This document shows, one piece after another, positions 17,255-25,885 of a stretch of DNA of 28,095 nucleotides (position 1 is its first letter; every line of letters starts with the position of its first letter). Position numbers and translations under genes: made by a program. The DNA lies in the NCBI GenBank assembly GCA_023388335.1, contig JAEWGL010000049.1:1-28095 (forward strand), written 5' to 3'. Origin of the DNA: Pseudomonadota bacterium (GTDB lineage: Bacteria; Pseudomonadota; Gammaproteobacteria; Pseudomonadales; Pseudomonadaceae). The notes below the pieces were generated by a model. That model was not told the DNA's origin. It saw only the letters and a program-made list of their open reading frames with translations, and did no database searches.

Positions 17255-18001
17255 TCAGCGCTTGACCTGACGCTGGCGCACGGCCTCGAACAGGCAGACG
17301 CCGGTGGCCACCGAGACGTTCAGGCTGCTGACGCTGCCCGCCATCGGCAGCTTGACAAGGTAGTCGCAGTGCTCGCGGGTGAGGCGGCGCATGCCCTTGC
17401 CTTCGGCGCCCATGACCAGCACGGTCGGCCCGGTCATGTCCTGCTGATAGATCTCCTGCTCGGCCTCGCCAGCGGTACCGACCACCCAGAGGCCTTTTTG
17501 CTGCAGCTTCTCCAGGGTCCGGGCCAGGTTGGTGACGGCCACCAGCGGCATGACTTCCGCAGCACCGCAGGCCACTTTGCGCACCACCCCAGTCAGGGTC
17601 GCCGACTTGTCCTTGGGAATGATCACCGCCGTGGCACCGGCGGCGTCCGCGGTACGCAGGCAGGCACCGAGGTTGTGCGGGTCGGTGACACCATCGAGCA
17701 CGAGGATCAGTGGCTTGCCTTCGCTGCGGTCGATCAGCTCGTCGAGCATCGCCTCGCCCCATACCTGGCTCGGGCTGACTTCGGCGACCACACCCTGGTG
17801 CACACCTTCGACCCAGGCGTCCAGCTCACGCCGTTCGGCCTGGCCAACCGTGACGCGGTTTTCCGCCGCCAGCGCGAGCAGGGCCTGGACCCGGGGCTCG
17901 CTGCGCCCTTCGGAAAGCCAGATCTGCTTGACCCGCTTGGGGTGATGCTTCAACAGCGCCTCAACGGTGTGGACGCCGTAGATCTTTTCAAGCTGACTCA
18001 T
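17255..18001 (-). CDS. rlmB: 23S rRNA (guanosine2251-2'-O)-methyltransferase RlmB
   Basis: RlmB is a SPOUT-class (TrmH-like) enzyme that methylates G2251 in the peptidyl-transferase centre using S-adenosylmethionine. The N-terminal substrate-binding domain starts IYGVHTVEALL. The SPOUT knot motifs are all present: LDGVTDPHNLGACLRTADAAG (motif 1, with the catalytic Asn and Arg), VLVMGAEGKGMRR (motif 2) and LPMAGSVSSLNVSVATG (motif 3). Length of 248 aa matches the family. Its ATG overlaps the rnr stop (ATGA), so it is translated together with RNase R, another RNA-maturation enzyme. Confidence 0.97.
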   Translation of the reverse strand: MSQLEKIYGVHTVEALLKHHPKRVKQIWLSEGRSEPRVQALLALAAENRVTVGQAERRELDAWVEGVHQGVVAEVSPSQVWGEAMLDELIDRSEGKPLILVLDGVTDPHNLGACLRTADAAGATAVIIPKDKSATLTGVVRKVACGAAEVMPLVAVTNLARTLEKLQQKGLWVVGTAGEAEQEIYQQDMTGPTVLVMGAEGKGMRRLTREHCDYLVKLPMAGSVSSLNVSVATGVCLFEAVRQRQVKR

Positions 18002-20583
18002 GAAGTGCTCTTGCCTTTACGTGCAGTGCCCGAACCCGCTTTCGGCGGGCCTTTGCGGTGTTTGGTCGGCTTGCCGGAAGGCTTGCCGGTCTTGTCCGAC
18101 TTGCCGCCAGCATGACCTGTGCGCGCATCGGTCATCAGCGCCTTTTTCATTTCCCGGCTCTTGCGCACCTCGGCGTTGCGCTGCACGGCCTGGGACGGGA
18201 AATAGGCTTCGGCGGTTTCGGTCTTCTTGCTGCGCCGGGGAGGCTCGGCCTTGGCGGCCGGAGCAGGCTCGGTAGCAGGCGTCGGGGTCGGGGCATCGCC
18301 ACTGGCGCGGCGCTTGCGACCGATCGGGGCGCTGAGGGTGCTGTCGGCCACCTCGAAATCGATCTTGCGCTCGTCCAGATTGACGCGCATGACCTTGACC
18401 TCGATCGTGTCGCCCAGGCGGAAGCTGCGCCCGCTGCGCTCACCGGACAGGCGATGGTGAATCGGGTCGAAATGGTAGTAGTCACCCGGCAGCGCACTGA
18501 CGTGCACCAGGCCTTCGACGTAGATGTCGGTCAGTTCGACGAACAGGCCGAAACCGGTCACGGCAGTGATCACCCCGGGGAAGGTCTCGCCGACGCGGTC
18601 CTTCATGTACTCGCACTTGAGCCAGTTGACCACGTCGCGGGTGGCCTCGTCGGCACGGCGCTCGCTCATCGAGCACTGCTCGCCCATTTGCTCCAGGGTG
18701 TTTTCGTCGTAAGGGTAGATCCGCGCCTTGGGAATGCTCATCGCCCCGGCACGCTTGACGTGCGGCGTATCCTGGCGAGAACGGATCACGCTGCGGATGG
18801 CGCGGTGCACCAGCAGGTCCGGGTAACGGCGGATCGGCGAGGTGAAGTGGGTGTAGGCTTCGTAGTTCAGGCCAAAGTGACCGTGGTTGTCGACGCTGTA
18901 CACCGCCTGGCTCAGGGAGCGCAGCATCACGGTCTGGATCAGGTGGAAGTCTGGGCGATCGGAGATCTGCGACAGCAAGGCCTGGTAGTCCTTCGGCGAA
19001 GGCTCCTTGCCCTTGTGCAGCGACAGGCCGAGTTCGCCGAGGAAGGCGCGCAGTTTTTCCAGACGCTCCGGCGGCGGGCCATCGTGCACGCGGAACAGGG
19101 CCGGGACCTCGTGCTTCTTGAGGAACTCGGCGGTGGCCACGTTGGCCGCCAGCATGCATTCCTCGATCATCTTGTGGGCGTCGTTGCGCACGGTCGGGCG
19201 GATTTCCGCGATCTTGCGCTCGGAACCGAAGATGATCCGGGTTTCCTGGGTCTCGAAGTCGATCGCGCCGCGGCTGTGACGGGCCGCCAGCAAGACCTTG
19301 TAGAGCGCGTAGAGGCTCTTGAGGTCGGGCAGGACTTCTTCGTATTCGGCGCGCAGCGCCTTGCCTTCACGGGTACGGGAATGCTCCAGCATGCTGCTGA
19401 CCTTGTTGTAGGTCAGGCGTGCGTGGGAGTGGATCACCGCTTCGTAGAACTGGTAATCGACCATTTGCCCGGTCTTGCTGATGGTCATCTCGCAGACCAT
19501 CGCCAAGCGGTCGACATGCGGGTTCAGCGAGCACAGGCCGTTGGACAGCTCTTCGGGCAGCATCGGCACTACCCGCTCAGGGAAGTACACCGAGTTGCCG
19601 CGCAACTGCGCTTCGGTGTCCAGAGCAGAGCCCAGGCGCACGTAGCTGGAGACGTCGGCGATTGCCACATAGAGGCGCCAGCCGCCGGAGAACATGCGCA
19701 GCTTGCCCAGTGGCTCGCAGTAGACGGCATCGTCGAAGTCGCGGGCGTCTTCGCCATCAATGGTGACGAACGGCAGGTGGCGCAGGTCGACGCGCTTCTC
19801 CTTGTCCTTCTCTTCCACCTCGGAGCGGAACTTGCGCGCCTCCTTGACCACCGCCTCTGGCCAGACATGCGGGATGTCGTAGCTGCGCAGTGCGACATCG
19901 ATTTCCATGCCCGGCGCCATGTAGTTGCCGATCACTTCGACCACATCGCCCTGGGGCTGGAAGCGTGGGGTGGGCCAGTGGGTGATCTTCACCTCGACGA
20001 ACTGACCGATCTTGGCGCCGCCATTACGCCCGGCAGTGACCAGCACTTCCTGCTGGATCTTCGGGTTGTCGGGGGTGACGAAGCCAATGCCGCCTTCTTC
20101 GTAGTAGCGGCCGACCACGCTTTCGTGGCCGCGCGAGATGACTTCCACGATCACGCCTTCGCGACGGCCACGGCGGTCGACGCCGCCGACCCGCGCCAAC
20201 GCACGGTCGCCATCGAACACCAGACGCATCTGCGCCGGGCTCAGGAACAGGTCGTCGCTGCGATCGTCAGGAATGAGGAAGCCGAAACCATCACGATGGC
20301 CCGAGACGCGACCGAGGATCAGGTCCAGCTTGTCTACCGGGGCATAAGTGCCGCGCCGGGTATAGATCAGCTGACCATCACGCTCCATGGCGCGCAGACG
20401 GCGACGCAGGGCTTCGATCTGGTCTTCGGTGGTCAGGCCGAACTCCGCCACCAACTGCTCTCTCGCAGCCGGTTCACCGCGGTCGGCGAGGTGTTGCAGG
20501 ATCAGCTCACGGCTGGGGATGGGGTTTTCGTATTTTTCCGCTTCACGTGCGGCCTCGGGATCGAGGGATTGCCAATCGGCCAT
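17998..20583 (-). CDS. rnr: Ribonuclease R
   Basis: RNase R is a 3'-5' exoribonuclease able to degrade structured RNA, acting in rRNA quality control and cold growth. In order it shows an N-terminal helix-turn-helix-like segment (about 20-80), cold-shock domains with GRVSGHRDGFGFL and RYYEEGGIGFV, the RNB catalytic domain beginning near 270 with the aspartate cluster DGEDARDFDDAVY, HFTSPIRRYPDLLVHR, and an S1 domain with GVITAVTGFGLFVEL. A long basic, low-complexity tail (about 740-861) follows, with alternating Ala/Pro, then Lys/Gly/Ser. At 861 aa it is a full-length gammaproteobacterial type. The ribosome site AAGGTGA is ten bases from the ATG, rather far. It heads a two-gene unit with rlmB. 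Confidence 0.97.
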   Translation of the reverse strand: MADWQSLDPEAAREAEKYENPIPSRELILQHLADRGEPAAREQLVAEFGLTTEDQIEALRRRLRAMERDGQLIYTRRGTYAPVDKLDLILGRVSGHRDGFGFLIPDDRSDDLFLSPAQMRLVFDGDRALARVGGVDRRGRREGVIVEVISRGHESVVGRYYEEGGIGFVTPDNPKIQQEVLVTAGRNGGAKIGQFVEVKITHWPTPRFQPQGDVVEVIGNYMAPGMEIDVALRSYDIPHVWPEAVVKEARKFRSEVEEKDKEKRVDLRHLPFVTIDGEDARDFDDAVYCEPLGKLRMFSGGWRLYVAIADVSSYVRLGSALDTEAQLRGNSVYFPERVVPMLPEELSNGLCSLNPHVDRLAMVCEMTISKTGQMVDYQFYEAVIHSHARLTYNKVSSMLEHSRTREGKALRAEYEEVLPDLKSLYALYKVLLAARHSRGAIDFETQETRIIFGSERKIAEIRPTVRNDAHKMIEECMLAANVATAEFLKKHEVPALFRVHDGPPPERLEKLRAFLGELGLSLHKGKEPSPKDYQALLSQISDRPDFHLIQTVMLRSLSQAVYSVDNHGHFGLNYEAYTHFTSPIRRYPDLLVHRAIRSVIRSRQDTPHVKRAGAMSIPKARIYPYDENTLEQMGEQCSMSERRADEATRDVVNWLKCEYMKDRVGETFPGVITAVTGFGLFVELTDIYVEGLVHVSALPGDYYHFDPIHHRLSGERSGRSFRLGDTIEVKVMRVNLDERKIDFEVADSTLSAPIGRKRRASGDAPTPTPATEPAPAAKAEPPRRSKKTETAEAYFPSQAVQRNAEVRKSREMKKALMTDARTGHAGGKSDKTGKPSGKPTKHRKGPPKAGSGTARKGKSTS

Positions 20584-20744
20584 CAGTAGGGGTTCACCTT
20601 GGTCTATATAAGGGATAGTTTGGCATAGGCGTATTGAAACCGGAAATGTCAGGCTTGGACAGCCCCGCCAAAGGGTCCGCAGCGCCTTCGAACGCCTACG
20701 GAATCAACAACTTGAAATTTTCGAGATTTTTTTTCGCACGGGGC

Positions 20745-20773
20745 TTTACAGCCTCCAGAGCCGTCCGTATAGT
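20745..20773 (+). promoter_or_regulatory. Promoter of the tRNA-Leu gene
   Basis: TTTACA (20745-20750), a 17-base spacer and TATAGT (20768-20773) make a near-consensus sigma-70 promoter, followed by GCGCACC, a GC-rich discriminator common at stable-RNA promoters. About 70 bases of leader precede the mature tRNA. The T-rich stretch just upstream (20728-20734) may act as an UP-like element. Confidence 0.8.
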
Positions 20774-20851
20774 GCGCACCACGACGACGGACACCGTCGT
20801 TATAGTTGAAAAGCGGACCGATGTGAATCATCGTGTTAGCCTTCAGCGAAC

Positions 20852-20938
20852 GCCCAGGTGGTGAAATTGGTAGACACGCCAGCTTCAGGTGCTGGTGACC
20901 TTACGGTCGTGGAAGTTCGAGTCTTCTTCTGGGCACCA
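20852..20938 (+). tRNA. tRNA-Leu (anticodon CAG)
   Basis: The acceptor stem GCCCAGG pairs with TCTGGGC (one G-U), followed by discriminator A and an encoded CCA. The D-arm contains GGTGAAATTGGTAGACAC. The anticodon arm is CAGC-TTCAGGT-GCTG, giving anticodon CAG, which reads CUG, the dominant leucine codon in this GC-rich genome. A long variable arm typical of leucine tRNAs follows, then GTTCGAGTC in the T-arm. Length is 87 bases including CCA. Confidence 0.95.
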
Positions 20939-20943
20939 TCTTC

Positions 20944-20974
20944 AAAAACCCGCTAGCTCGCTAGCGGGTTTTTT
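20944..20974 (+). terminator. Rho-independent terminator after tRNA-Leu
   Basis: AACCCGCTAGC and GCTAGCGGGTT form an 11-bp perfect stem with a two-base TC centre (realistically a four-base or larger loop), followed by a T-run (TTTTTT then CTTG). It starts six bases after the tRNA 3' end. Confidence 0.92.
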
Positions 20975-21052
20975 CTTGCCTGTGATTTCATGCTTCAGCC
21001 CACTTTGACCGATAGGCTGCTCATGAATCTTTCTCCATGCGGCCACCTGAGA

Positions 21053-21074
21053 AACAATATCGTTTATCATTGTT
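21053..21074. promoter_or_regulatory. Putative Fur box upstream of the iron-binding protein gene
   Basis: AACAAT and ATTGTT arms flank a ten-base AT-rich centre. Read on the minus strand, AATGATAAACGATATT and its edges match 13 of 19 positions of the Fur consensus GATAATGATAATCATTATC. It lies about 40 bases before the gene start, where a repressor would block transcription under iron sufficiency. No experimental support is available from sequence alone. Confidence 0.5.
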
Positions 21075-21109
21075 TCCAAATATGTAGCCGTAAGCGAGGA
21101 AGTACCCGC

Positions 21110-22123
21110 ATGACGATCCGCCCGAAACCGCTGATGCGCTCCCTGGCCGCCGCCGTATTAGGCCTGGTGCTCGGCGCACCGGCTGCCATGGCTGCCGACC
21201 CAGTGTCCCTGACCCTGTACAACGGCCAGCACAAGGAAATCGGTGAGGCCATCGCCAAAGCCTACGAGGCCAAGACCGGCATTCACATCAATATCCGCAA
21301 GGGTAGCAGCAATCAGCTCGCCAGCCAGATCATCGAGGAAGGCGACCGTTCGCCGGCCGATGTGATCTACACCGAAGAGTCGCCGCCGCTGAACAACCTG
21401 GGCGAACTCGGCCTGCTGGCCAAGATCGATGACGCCACCCTGCAGATGCTGCCCAAGGAATACGTTGCCACCAACGGCACCTGGATGGGCGTTACCGCAC
21501 GGACCCGCGTGGTGGTGTTCAATCCCAAGCAGATCGACGAGAAGGACCTGCCGCAATCGGTGATGGATTTCGCCAGCCCCGAGTGGGATGGCCGTGTCGG
21601 CTTTGTGCCGACCAGCGGTGCCTTCCAGGAGCAGGCCGTGGCCATCCTGAAGCTGCACGGGCGTGACGCGGCCGAGGAATGGCTGACGGGCCTGAAGGCA
21701 TTCGGCAAGACCTACACCAACAACATGGTCGCCCTGAAAGCCGTTGAAAACGGCGAAGTCGCCGCGGTACTGGTCAATAACTATTACTGGTATGCCCTCA
21801 AGCGCGAGCGCGGTGAGCTGGATTCCAAACTGTACTACCTGGCCGACGGCGATGCCGGTGGCCTGGTGACCATCTCCGGCGCGGCCGCGGTCAAGGCCAG
21901 CAAGCATCCGAAGCAAGCCCAGGCCCTGCTCAACTGGATGGCCAGCGAAGAAGGCCAGCGCGTGATCACCCAGACCACCGCCGAGTACCCGCTGCACAAG
22001 GGCATGGTTTCCGACCAAGGCCTGAAGCCGTTCGATGAGCTGCGTCCGCCCAAGATCAGCCCGGCCGACCTTGGCAACGCCGAGGAAGCCCTGGAGCTTG
22101 AACGCGAAGTCGGCTTGCTCTGA
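21110..22123 (+). CDS. Iron(III)-type ABC transporter substrate-binding protein
   Basis: This is a periplasmic binding protein of the FbpA/HitA/AfuA class, which delivers ferric iron to an inner-membrane permease. The signal peptide runs to APAAMA, with the mature protein starting ADPVSLTLYNGQHKE. Family marks include KAYEAKTGIHINIRKGSSNQL, ADVIYTEESPPLNNL and the adjacent Tyr225-Tyr226 in VNNYYWYAL, matching the paired tyrosines that bind Fe(III) in FbpA. I chose ATG 21110 (337 aa) because GAGGAAG lies seven bases upstream and the signal peptide starts there. An ATG at 20990 would add 40 unrelated residues over the Fur-like site. The stop overlaps the permease start by one base (TGATG). Confidence 0.92.
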   Translation: MTIRPKPLMRSLAAAVLGLVLGAPAAMAADPVSLTLYNGQHKEIGEAIAKAYEAKTGIHINIRKGSSNQLASQIIEEGDRSPADVIYTEESPPLNNLGELGLLAKIDDATLQMLPKEYVATNGTWMGVTARTRVVVFNPKQIDEKDLPQSVMDFASPEWDGRVGFVPTSGAFQEQAVAILKLHGRDAAEEWLTGLKAFGKTYTNNMVALKAVENGEVAAVLVNNYYWYALKRERGELDSKLYYLADGDAGGLVTISGAAAVKASKHPKQAQALLNWMASEEGQRVITQTTAEYPLHKGMVSDQGLKPFDELRPPKISPADLGNAEEALELEREVGLL

Positions 22124-23688
22124 TGAGCGCCGCCCTGCCCGAACCGGCACTGATACGCTTCGTGCCTCGCCGCAAGCGCCCCTCGATCTGGGTGGTGCTG
22201 CCGGTGCTGTTCCTGGTAGCCATGAGCCTGCTGCCACTGCTGTATGTAGCGCTCAAGACCTGGCAGGCCGGCTGGCATGAAGCCTTGCGCCTGCTTTGGC
22301 GCCCCTTCGTCTGGGGGCTGATGCGCAATACCCTGATGCTGATGGTCGGTGTCACCGTGGCCTGCCTGGTGGCGGGCCTGGCGCTGGCCTGGCTGCTGGA
22401 ACGCACCGACCTGCCGGGCCGGCGTGTGTGGGGGGTGATCTTGTGCCTGCCATTCGCCATGCCAGCTTTCGTCAGCGGCTTCACCTGGGTATCGCTGAGC
22501 CCGCGCTTCGAAGGCTTGGGCGGGGCCATCCTGGTCATGGCGCTGTCGAAGTACCCGTTGGTGTTTCTGCCGGTCGCCGCGACCCTGCGCAACCTCGACA
22601 CTTCCCTGGAGGAGTCGGCGCGCACCCTGGGCTATGGCCGCCGGGGCGTGTTCTTCAAGATCACCCTGCCGCTGCTGTGGCCATCGATGCTTGGCGGTGC
22701 CTTGCTGATCGCCTTGCACATGCTGGTGGAGTTCGGCGCGCTGTCGATCCTGGGTCTGCAGACCTTCACCACGGCGATCTACCAGCAGTTCGAGCTGGAG
22801 TTCAGCAACGCCAACGCAGCCATGCTTTCGGCGGTGCTTCTGGCACTGTGCCTGCTGATGCTGTGGCTGGAGCTGCGGGTGCGCGGCAAGGCCCGCCACG
22901 TGCGCATCGGCCAGGGCGTCGCCCGCCGCGCAGCGCCAGTGCGCCTACGTGGCTGGATGCCGCTGGGGCAGCTGTTCTGCCTGGTGCTGGCGCTGCTGGG
23001 CAGTGGCATTCCACTGGCCATGCTTGGGTACTGGCTGAGCGTGGGCGCGTCGGCAGCCTTCCCCGTGGCCGAGATCAGCCGCGCGCTGTTCTCGTCACTG
23101 TCGCTGTCGCTTGGAGGCGCGGGATTCAGCCTGCTGCTGGCGCTGCCAATCAGCTTCCTGGTGGTGCGCTACAAAGGCCGCCTGGCGATCTGGGCCGAGC
23201 GCCTGCCGTACCTTCTGCATGCACTGCCAGGGCTGGTGATCGCGCTGACCCTGGTGTATTTCGCGCTGCACTATGTGCCGGCGCTGTACCAGACCACTGG
23301 CCTGCTCCTGCTGGCGTATGCCTTGCTGTTCCTGCCGCTGGCCCAGGCGCCGGTGCGTACCGCACTGAACAAGGCTTCGCCGTCGCTCGAGGAAGCCGCG
23401 CGGACGCTGGGCGCCACGTCGTTCAGCGCCTTCTGCCGGGTGACCCTGCCGATCATCTTCCCGGCCTTGGCGGCAGCGTTTGCGCTGGTGTTCCTGGACG
23501 CCATGAAAGAACTCACCGCCACCCTGCTGCTCAGCCCGACCGGCATGACCACCTTGGCCACCGAGGTCTGGGCGCACACGGCCAACGTCGAGTTCGCCGC
23601 GGCGGCGCCTTATGCCGCGTTGCTGATCCTGGTTTCGGGATTGCCGGTGTACCTGCTGACCACGCGGATGTACCTGAACAAGGCATAA
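22123..23688 (+). CDS. Iron(III)-type ABC transporter permease (fused two-half, FbpB-like)
   Basis: This is a 521-aa inner-membrane permease made of two homologous halves, about 12 membrane helices in all, as in FbpB/HitB/SfuB. Each half carries an EAA ATPase-contact motif: SLEESARTLGYGRRGVFF near the middle of the first half, followed by KITLPLLWPSML, and SLEEAARTLGATSFSAF in the second, followed by RVTLPIIFPAL. It is translationally coupled to the binding-protein gene. No ATPase gene follows; the next gene is an oppositely oriented chemoreceptor, so the energising subunit must be encoded elsewhere or shared. Confidence 0.93.
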   Translation: MSAALPEPALIRFVPRRKRPSIWVVLPVLFLVAMSLLPLLYVALKTWQAGWHEALRLLWRPFVWGLMRNTLMLMVGVTVACLVAGLALAWLLERTDLPGRRVWGVILCLPFAMPAFVSGFTWVSLSPRFEGLGGAILVMALSKYPLVFLPVAATLRNLDTSLEESARTLGYGRRGVFFKITLPLLWPSMLGGALLIALHMLVEFGALSILGLQTFTTAIYQQFELEFSNANAAMLSAVLLALCLLMLWLELRVRGKARHVRIGQGVARRAAPVRLRGWMPLGQLFCLVLALLGSGIPLAMLGYWLSVGASAAFPVAEISRALFSSLSLSLGGAGFSLLLALPISFLVVRYKGRLAIWAERLPYLLHALPGLVIALTLVYFALHYVPALYQTTGLLLLAYALLFLPLAQAPVRTALNKASPSLEEAARTLGATSFSAFCRVTLPIIFPALAAAFALVFLDAMKELTATLLLSPTGMTTLATEVWAHTANVEFAAAAPYAALLILVSGLPVYLLTTRMYLNKA

Positions 23689-23689
23689 G

Positions 23690-23756
23690 CCGCTCTCGCG
23701 GACAAGCCCGCCCCTACAAACACCAGCCACTGTAGGAGCGGGCTTGCCCCGCGATG
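23690..23756. repeat. REP doublet (REPIN) between converging genes
   Basis: CTCGCGGACAAGCCCGCCCC-TACA on the left is the inverted counterpart of TGTAGGAGCGGGCTTGCCCC-GCG on the right, separated by a 12-base centre. This is the classic P. putida-type REP sequence. It fills the whole gap between the permease stop and the chemoreceptor stop and could form a long hairpin that protects or ends both transcripts. Confidence 0.85.
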
Positions 23757-23761
23757 CTTTT

Positions 23762-25696
23762 TCAAGCCCGAAACTGCCCCAGGCTGGCCTTGAGTTGCGC
23801 CGCCAGGTCATCCAGCACCTTGCTGCTGGCCGTGGTCTGCATGACCACTTCGGCCGCGCGCTCGGCCTGGGCATGGATGTTTTCGACCCGACCCCGCACT
23901 GCCTGGGCACCACTGGCCTGATGCTCGGCCGCGCGGGTGGCCAGGCCGATCGCGGTATGCACCTGCTCCACCGAGGCCTGCACCGACTGTTGCAGGCGGG
24001 CATTGTCGCGCAGCACCAGCAGCCCTTCGCTGGCCTGTCGACCGGCCTGGCTGATGGCCGCCACCGCCTCCTTGGCGCCCTGCTGCAAGGCGCCGATATG
24101 CGCCTGGATGTCGCCGGTCGAGCGCTGGGTCTTGCTGGCCAGGGCGCGCACCTCGTCGGCCACCACGGCAAACCCCCGCCCCGTCTCTCCCGCCCGCGCC
24201 GCTTCGATGGCGGCGTTCAGGGCCAGCAAGTTGGTTTGTTCGGCAATGCCATGGATGACCGTCAGGACCACCTCGATCTGCTCGCTTTGCTGGGCCAGAC
24301 GCTCGATGACCTGGGAGCCGGTCTGCACCTGCCCGGCAAGGTTCTCGATCAGGTTGGCCAACTGCGTGGAGCTGCGGCTGTTCTCGTCGGTGGCCTGACG
24401 AATGTCCACCACCTGCTGCAAAGCCGCCTGCATGGCATGGCTTTCGGATTGGGCGGCGTCGGCCATGGTCGACAGGTCGCGCAAGCTGGCGGCCACTTCA
24501 TCGCGCTGCAGCGCGGCGGCGGCATCGGCACCGGCACTGCGCTGGGCCATGCTGCCGATCTCGATGCCCGTGCGCTGGGCCACCTCGCCCGCTTCGCGAA
24601 CAATGGGTTGCAGCTTGTCGACGAAGCGGTTCACCGCCGCGGCCATGTCGCCGATCTCGTCGCGGCTGTCGAGGGTCACACGCTTGGTCAGGTCACCCTC
24701 CCCCGCGGCCAGGTCGTTGAGCGCGGCGATCAGCAGGCGCAGCTTGCTCAGCACGCGTCGACCCAGCACCACGGCCACCAGCAGCAGCACACCCAGGCCA
24801 ACCACGGCCAGGCCCAGGCCGATACGCCAGCGTAACTGGGCAGCGGCATCGCGCACGCTCTGCGCTGTGTTCGCCTGCATCGCCCCAGCACTGGCCTGGG
24901 CGGTTTCCAGACGCCCACGCAGGGCCTTGCTACTGTCGGCCGCGGCACCGACCAGGCTGTCGCCCACGAGCTGGTCGCCGCTGGCGATCAGGGCCGAGAA
25001 ACGCTGATCCAGGGCCTGCAGGGCCTGATCGACTGTTGCGGTGGACACGCCCATCAGCACCTTGCCGATCTCGACGCCGTTTGGGTTGATGGACGCTTCG
25101 ACGAAGTACACCGAGGGGTCATTGCGCGCGGCATCCAGCACCTTGTCCAGCGCCCGCGTCCCGGCGCCCTTCTCGATCAGCACCTGGTTGATCGGGTTCT
25201 GCCGATTCAGGTAGCGGGTGAGGTGCTGGCCCTCTGCATCGTCGTAGACCACGAACAGCACATTGGGATTGCGCTGGGCACGCCGGGCGAACTCCGAGAG
25301 CATGGGTACGTCGTTGTCCCACATGGCCCGAGGGGCGACCGAGGCGAGCAACTCGGCCATGTCGTTGGCCGAGTCCTTGAGGTTCTGCTCCAACGTGGCA
25401 CGCAGCTGCTGCTGTTCGTTCTGCAGGCGCGAGGACAGGCCGGCAGTGAGTCGCTGACGGGTACTGGCCGACAGGCTGTCGAGGCCGGAGCGTACTTCGT
25501 CCGCGGCCTGCTCAAGCTCCCCGGACAACTTTCGGCTGTCGACCCCAAGCCGCTCGCCCAGCTCGGCCTCCAGCGCGGTGACCGTGCTCCGCGTCAGTGC
25601 AACGGCAACCAGCACCTGCACCAAAAGAGCGATACCCAAGGCCACAAATACAGGCCGCAACAGGCGGCTTCGTAACAGGGAGAGAACGGCAGACAC
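23762..25696 (-). CDS. Methyl-accepting chemotaxis protein
   Basis: This is a membrane chemoreceptor that signals through CheA/CheW to the flagellar motor. It has one membrane helix near residues 14-35, a periplasmic ligand-binding region of about 250 residues (helical, then a PAS/Cache-like part with PNVLFVVYDDAEGQ and PSVYFVEASINPNGVEIGKVLMGV), a second helix near 290-312, and a HAMP domain (NDLAAGEGDLTKRV, DEIGDMAAAVN). The cytoplasmic coiled coil has the highly conserved tip EQTNLLALNAAIEAARAGE and GRGFAVVADEVR. No C-terminal pentapeptide for CheR/CheB tethering is seen. The start is a GTG with AGGG upstream; no nearby ATG offers a better start. The ligand cannot be told from sequence. 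Confidence 0.93.
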   Translation of the reverse strand: MSAVLSLLRSRLLRPVFVALGIALLVQVLVAVALTRSTVTALEAELGERLGVDSRKLSGELEQAADEVRSGLDSLSASTRQRLTAGLSSRLQNEQQQLRATLEQNLKDSANDMAELLASVAPRAMWDNDVPMLSEFARRAQRNPNVLFVVYDDAEGQHLTRYLNRQNPINQVLIEKGAGTRALDKVLDAARNDPSVYFVEASINPNGVEIGKVLMGVSTATVDQALQALDQRFSALIASGDQLVGDSLVGAAADSSKALRGRLETAQASAGAMQANTAQSVRDAAAQLRWRIGLGLAVVGLGVLLLVAVVLGRRVLSKLRLLIAALNDLAAGEGDLTKRVTLDSRDEIGDMAAAVNRFVDKLQPIVREAGEVAQRTGIEIGSMAQRSAGADAAAALQRDEVAASLRDLSTMADAAQSESHAMQAALQQVVDIRQATDENSRSSTQLANLIENLAGQVQTGSQVIERLAQQSEQIEVVLTVIHGIAEQTNLLALNAAIEAARAGETGRGFAVVADEVRALASKTQRSTGDIQAHIGALQQGAKEAVAAISQAGRQASEGLLVLRDNARLQQSVQASVEQVHTAIGLATRAAEHQASGAQAVRGRVENIHAQAERAAEVVMQTTASSKVLDDLAAQLKASLGQFRA

Positions 25697-25822
25697 GTAA
25701 GAACCCTCGTGTTTCTGGCGCCACTAAAGTGATGGCACCCTGTGAGGATTCTTACAGCAAAGGTTGTGCCGGGGCAGCAGGCATACACGCCAACTGCACC
25801 TGCAAAACACCCTGCCCAGCCT

Positions 25823-25861
25823 ATAAACAAAAACGCCGCGCCCCTTGCGGGAGCGCGGCGT
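25823..25861 (-). terminator. Rho-independent terminator of purA
   Basis: On the minus strand ACGCCGCGC and GCGCGGCGT enclose a GC-rich loop with a small inner stem, followed by TTTTTGTTT. It begins about 25 bases after the purA stop. The remaining 126 bases to the chemoreceptor start should hold that gene's promoter; I see no convincing sigma-28 (FliA) motif there. Confidence 0.85.
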
Positions 25862-25885
25862 CCGATCAGCCCTTAGGAGGCGGGA

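Noticed and set aside
18058..20589. Large plus-strand open frame opposite rnr (843 codons)
   Set aside because: Antisense shadow of RNase R with the same low-information composition; no domain and no ribosome site.
25697..25822. FliA (sigma-28) promoter for the chemoreceptor
   Set aside because: No TAAA-N15-GCCGATAA-like pair could be found with acceptable match.
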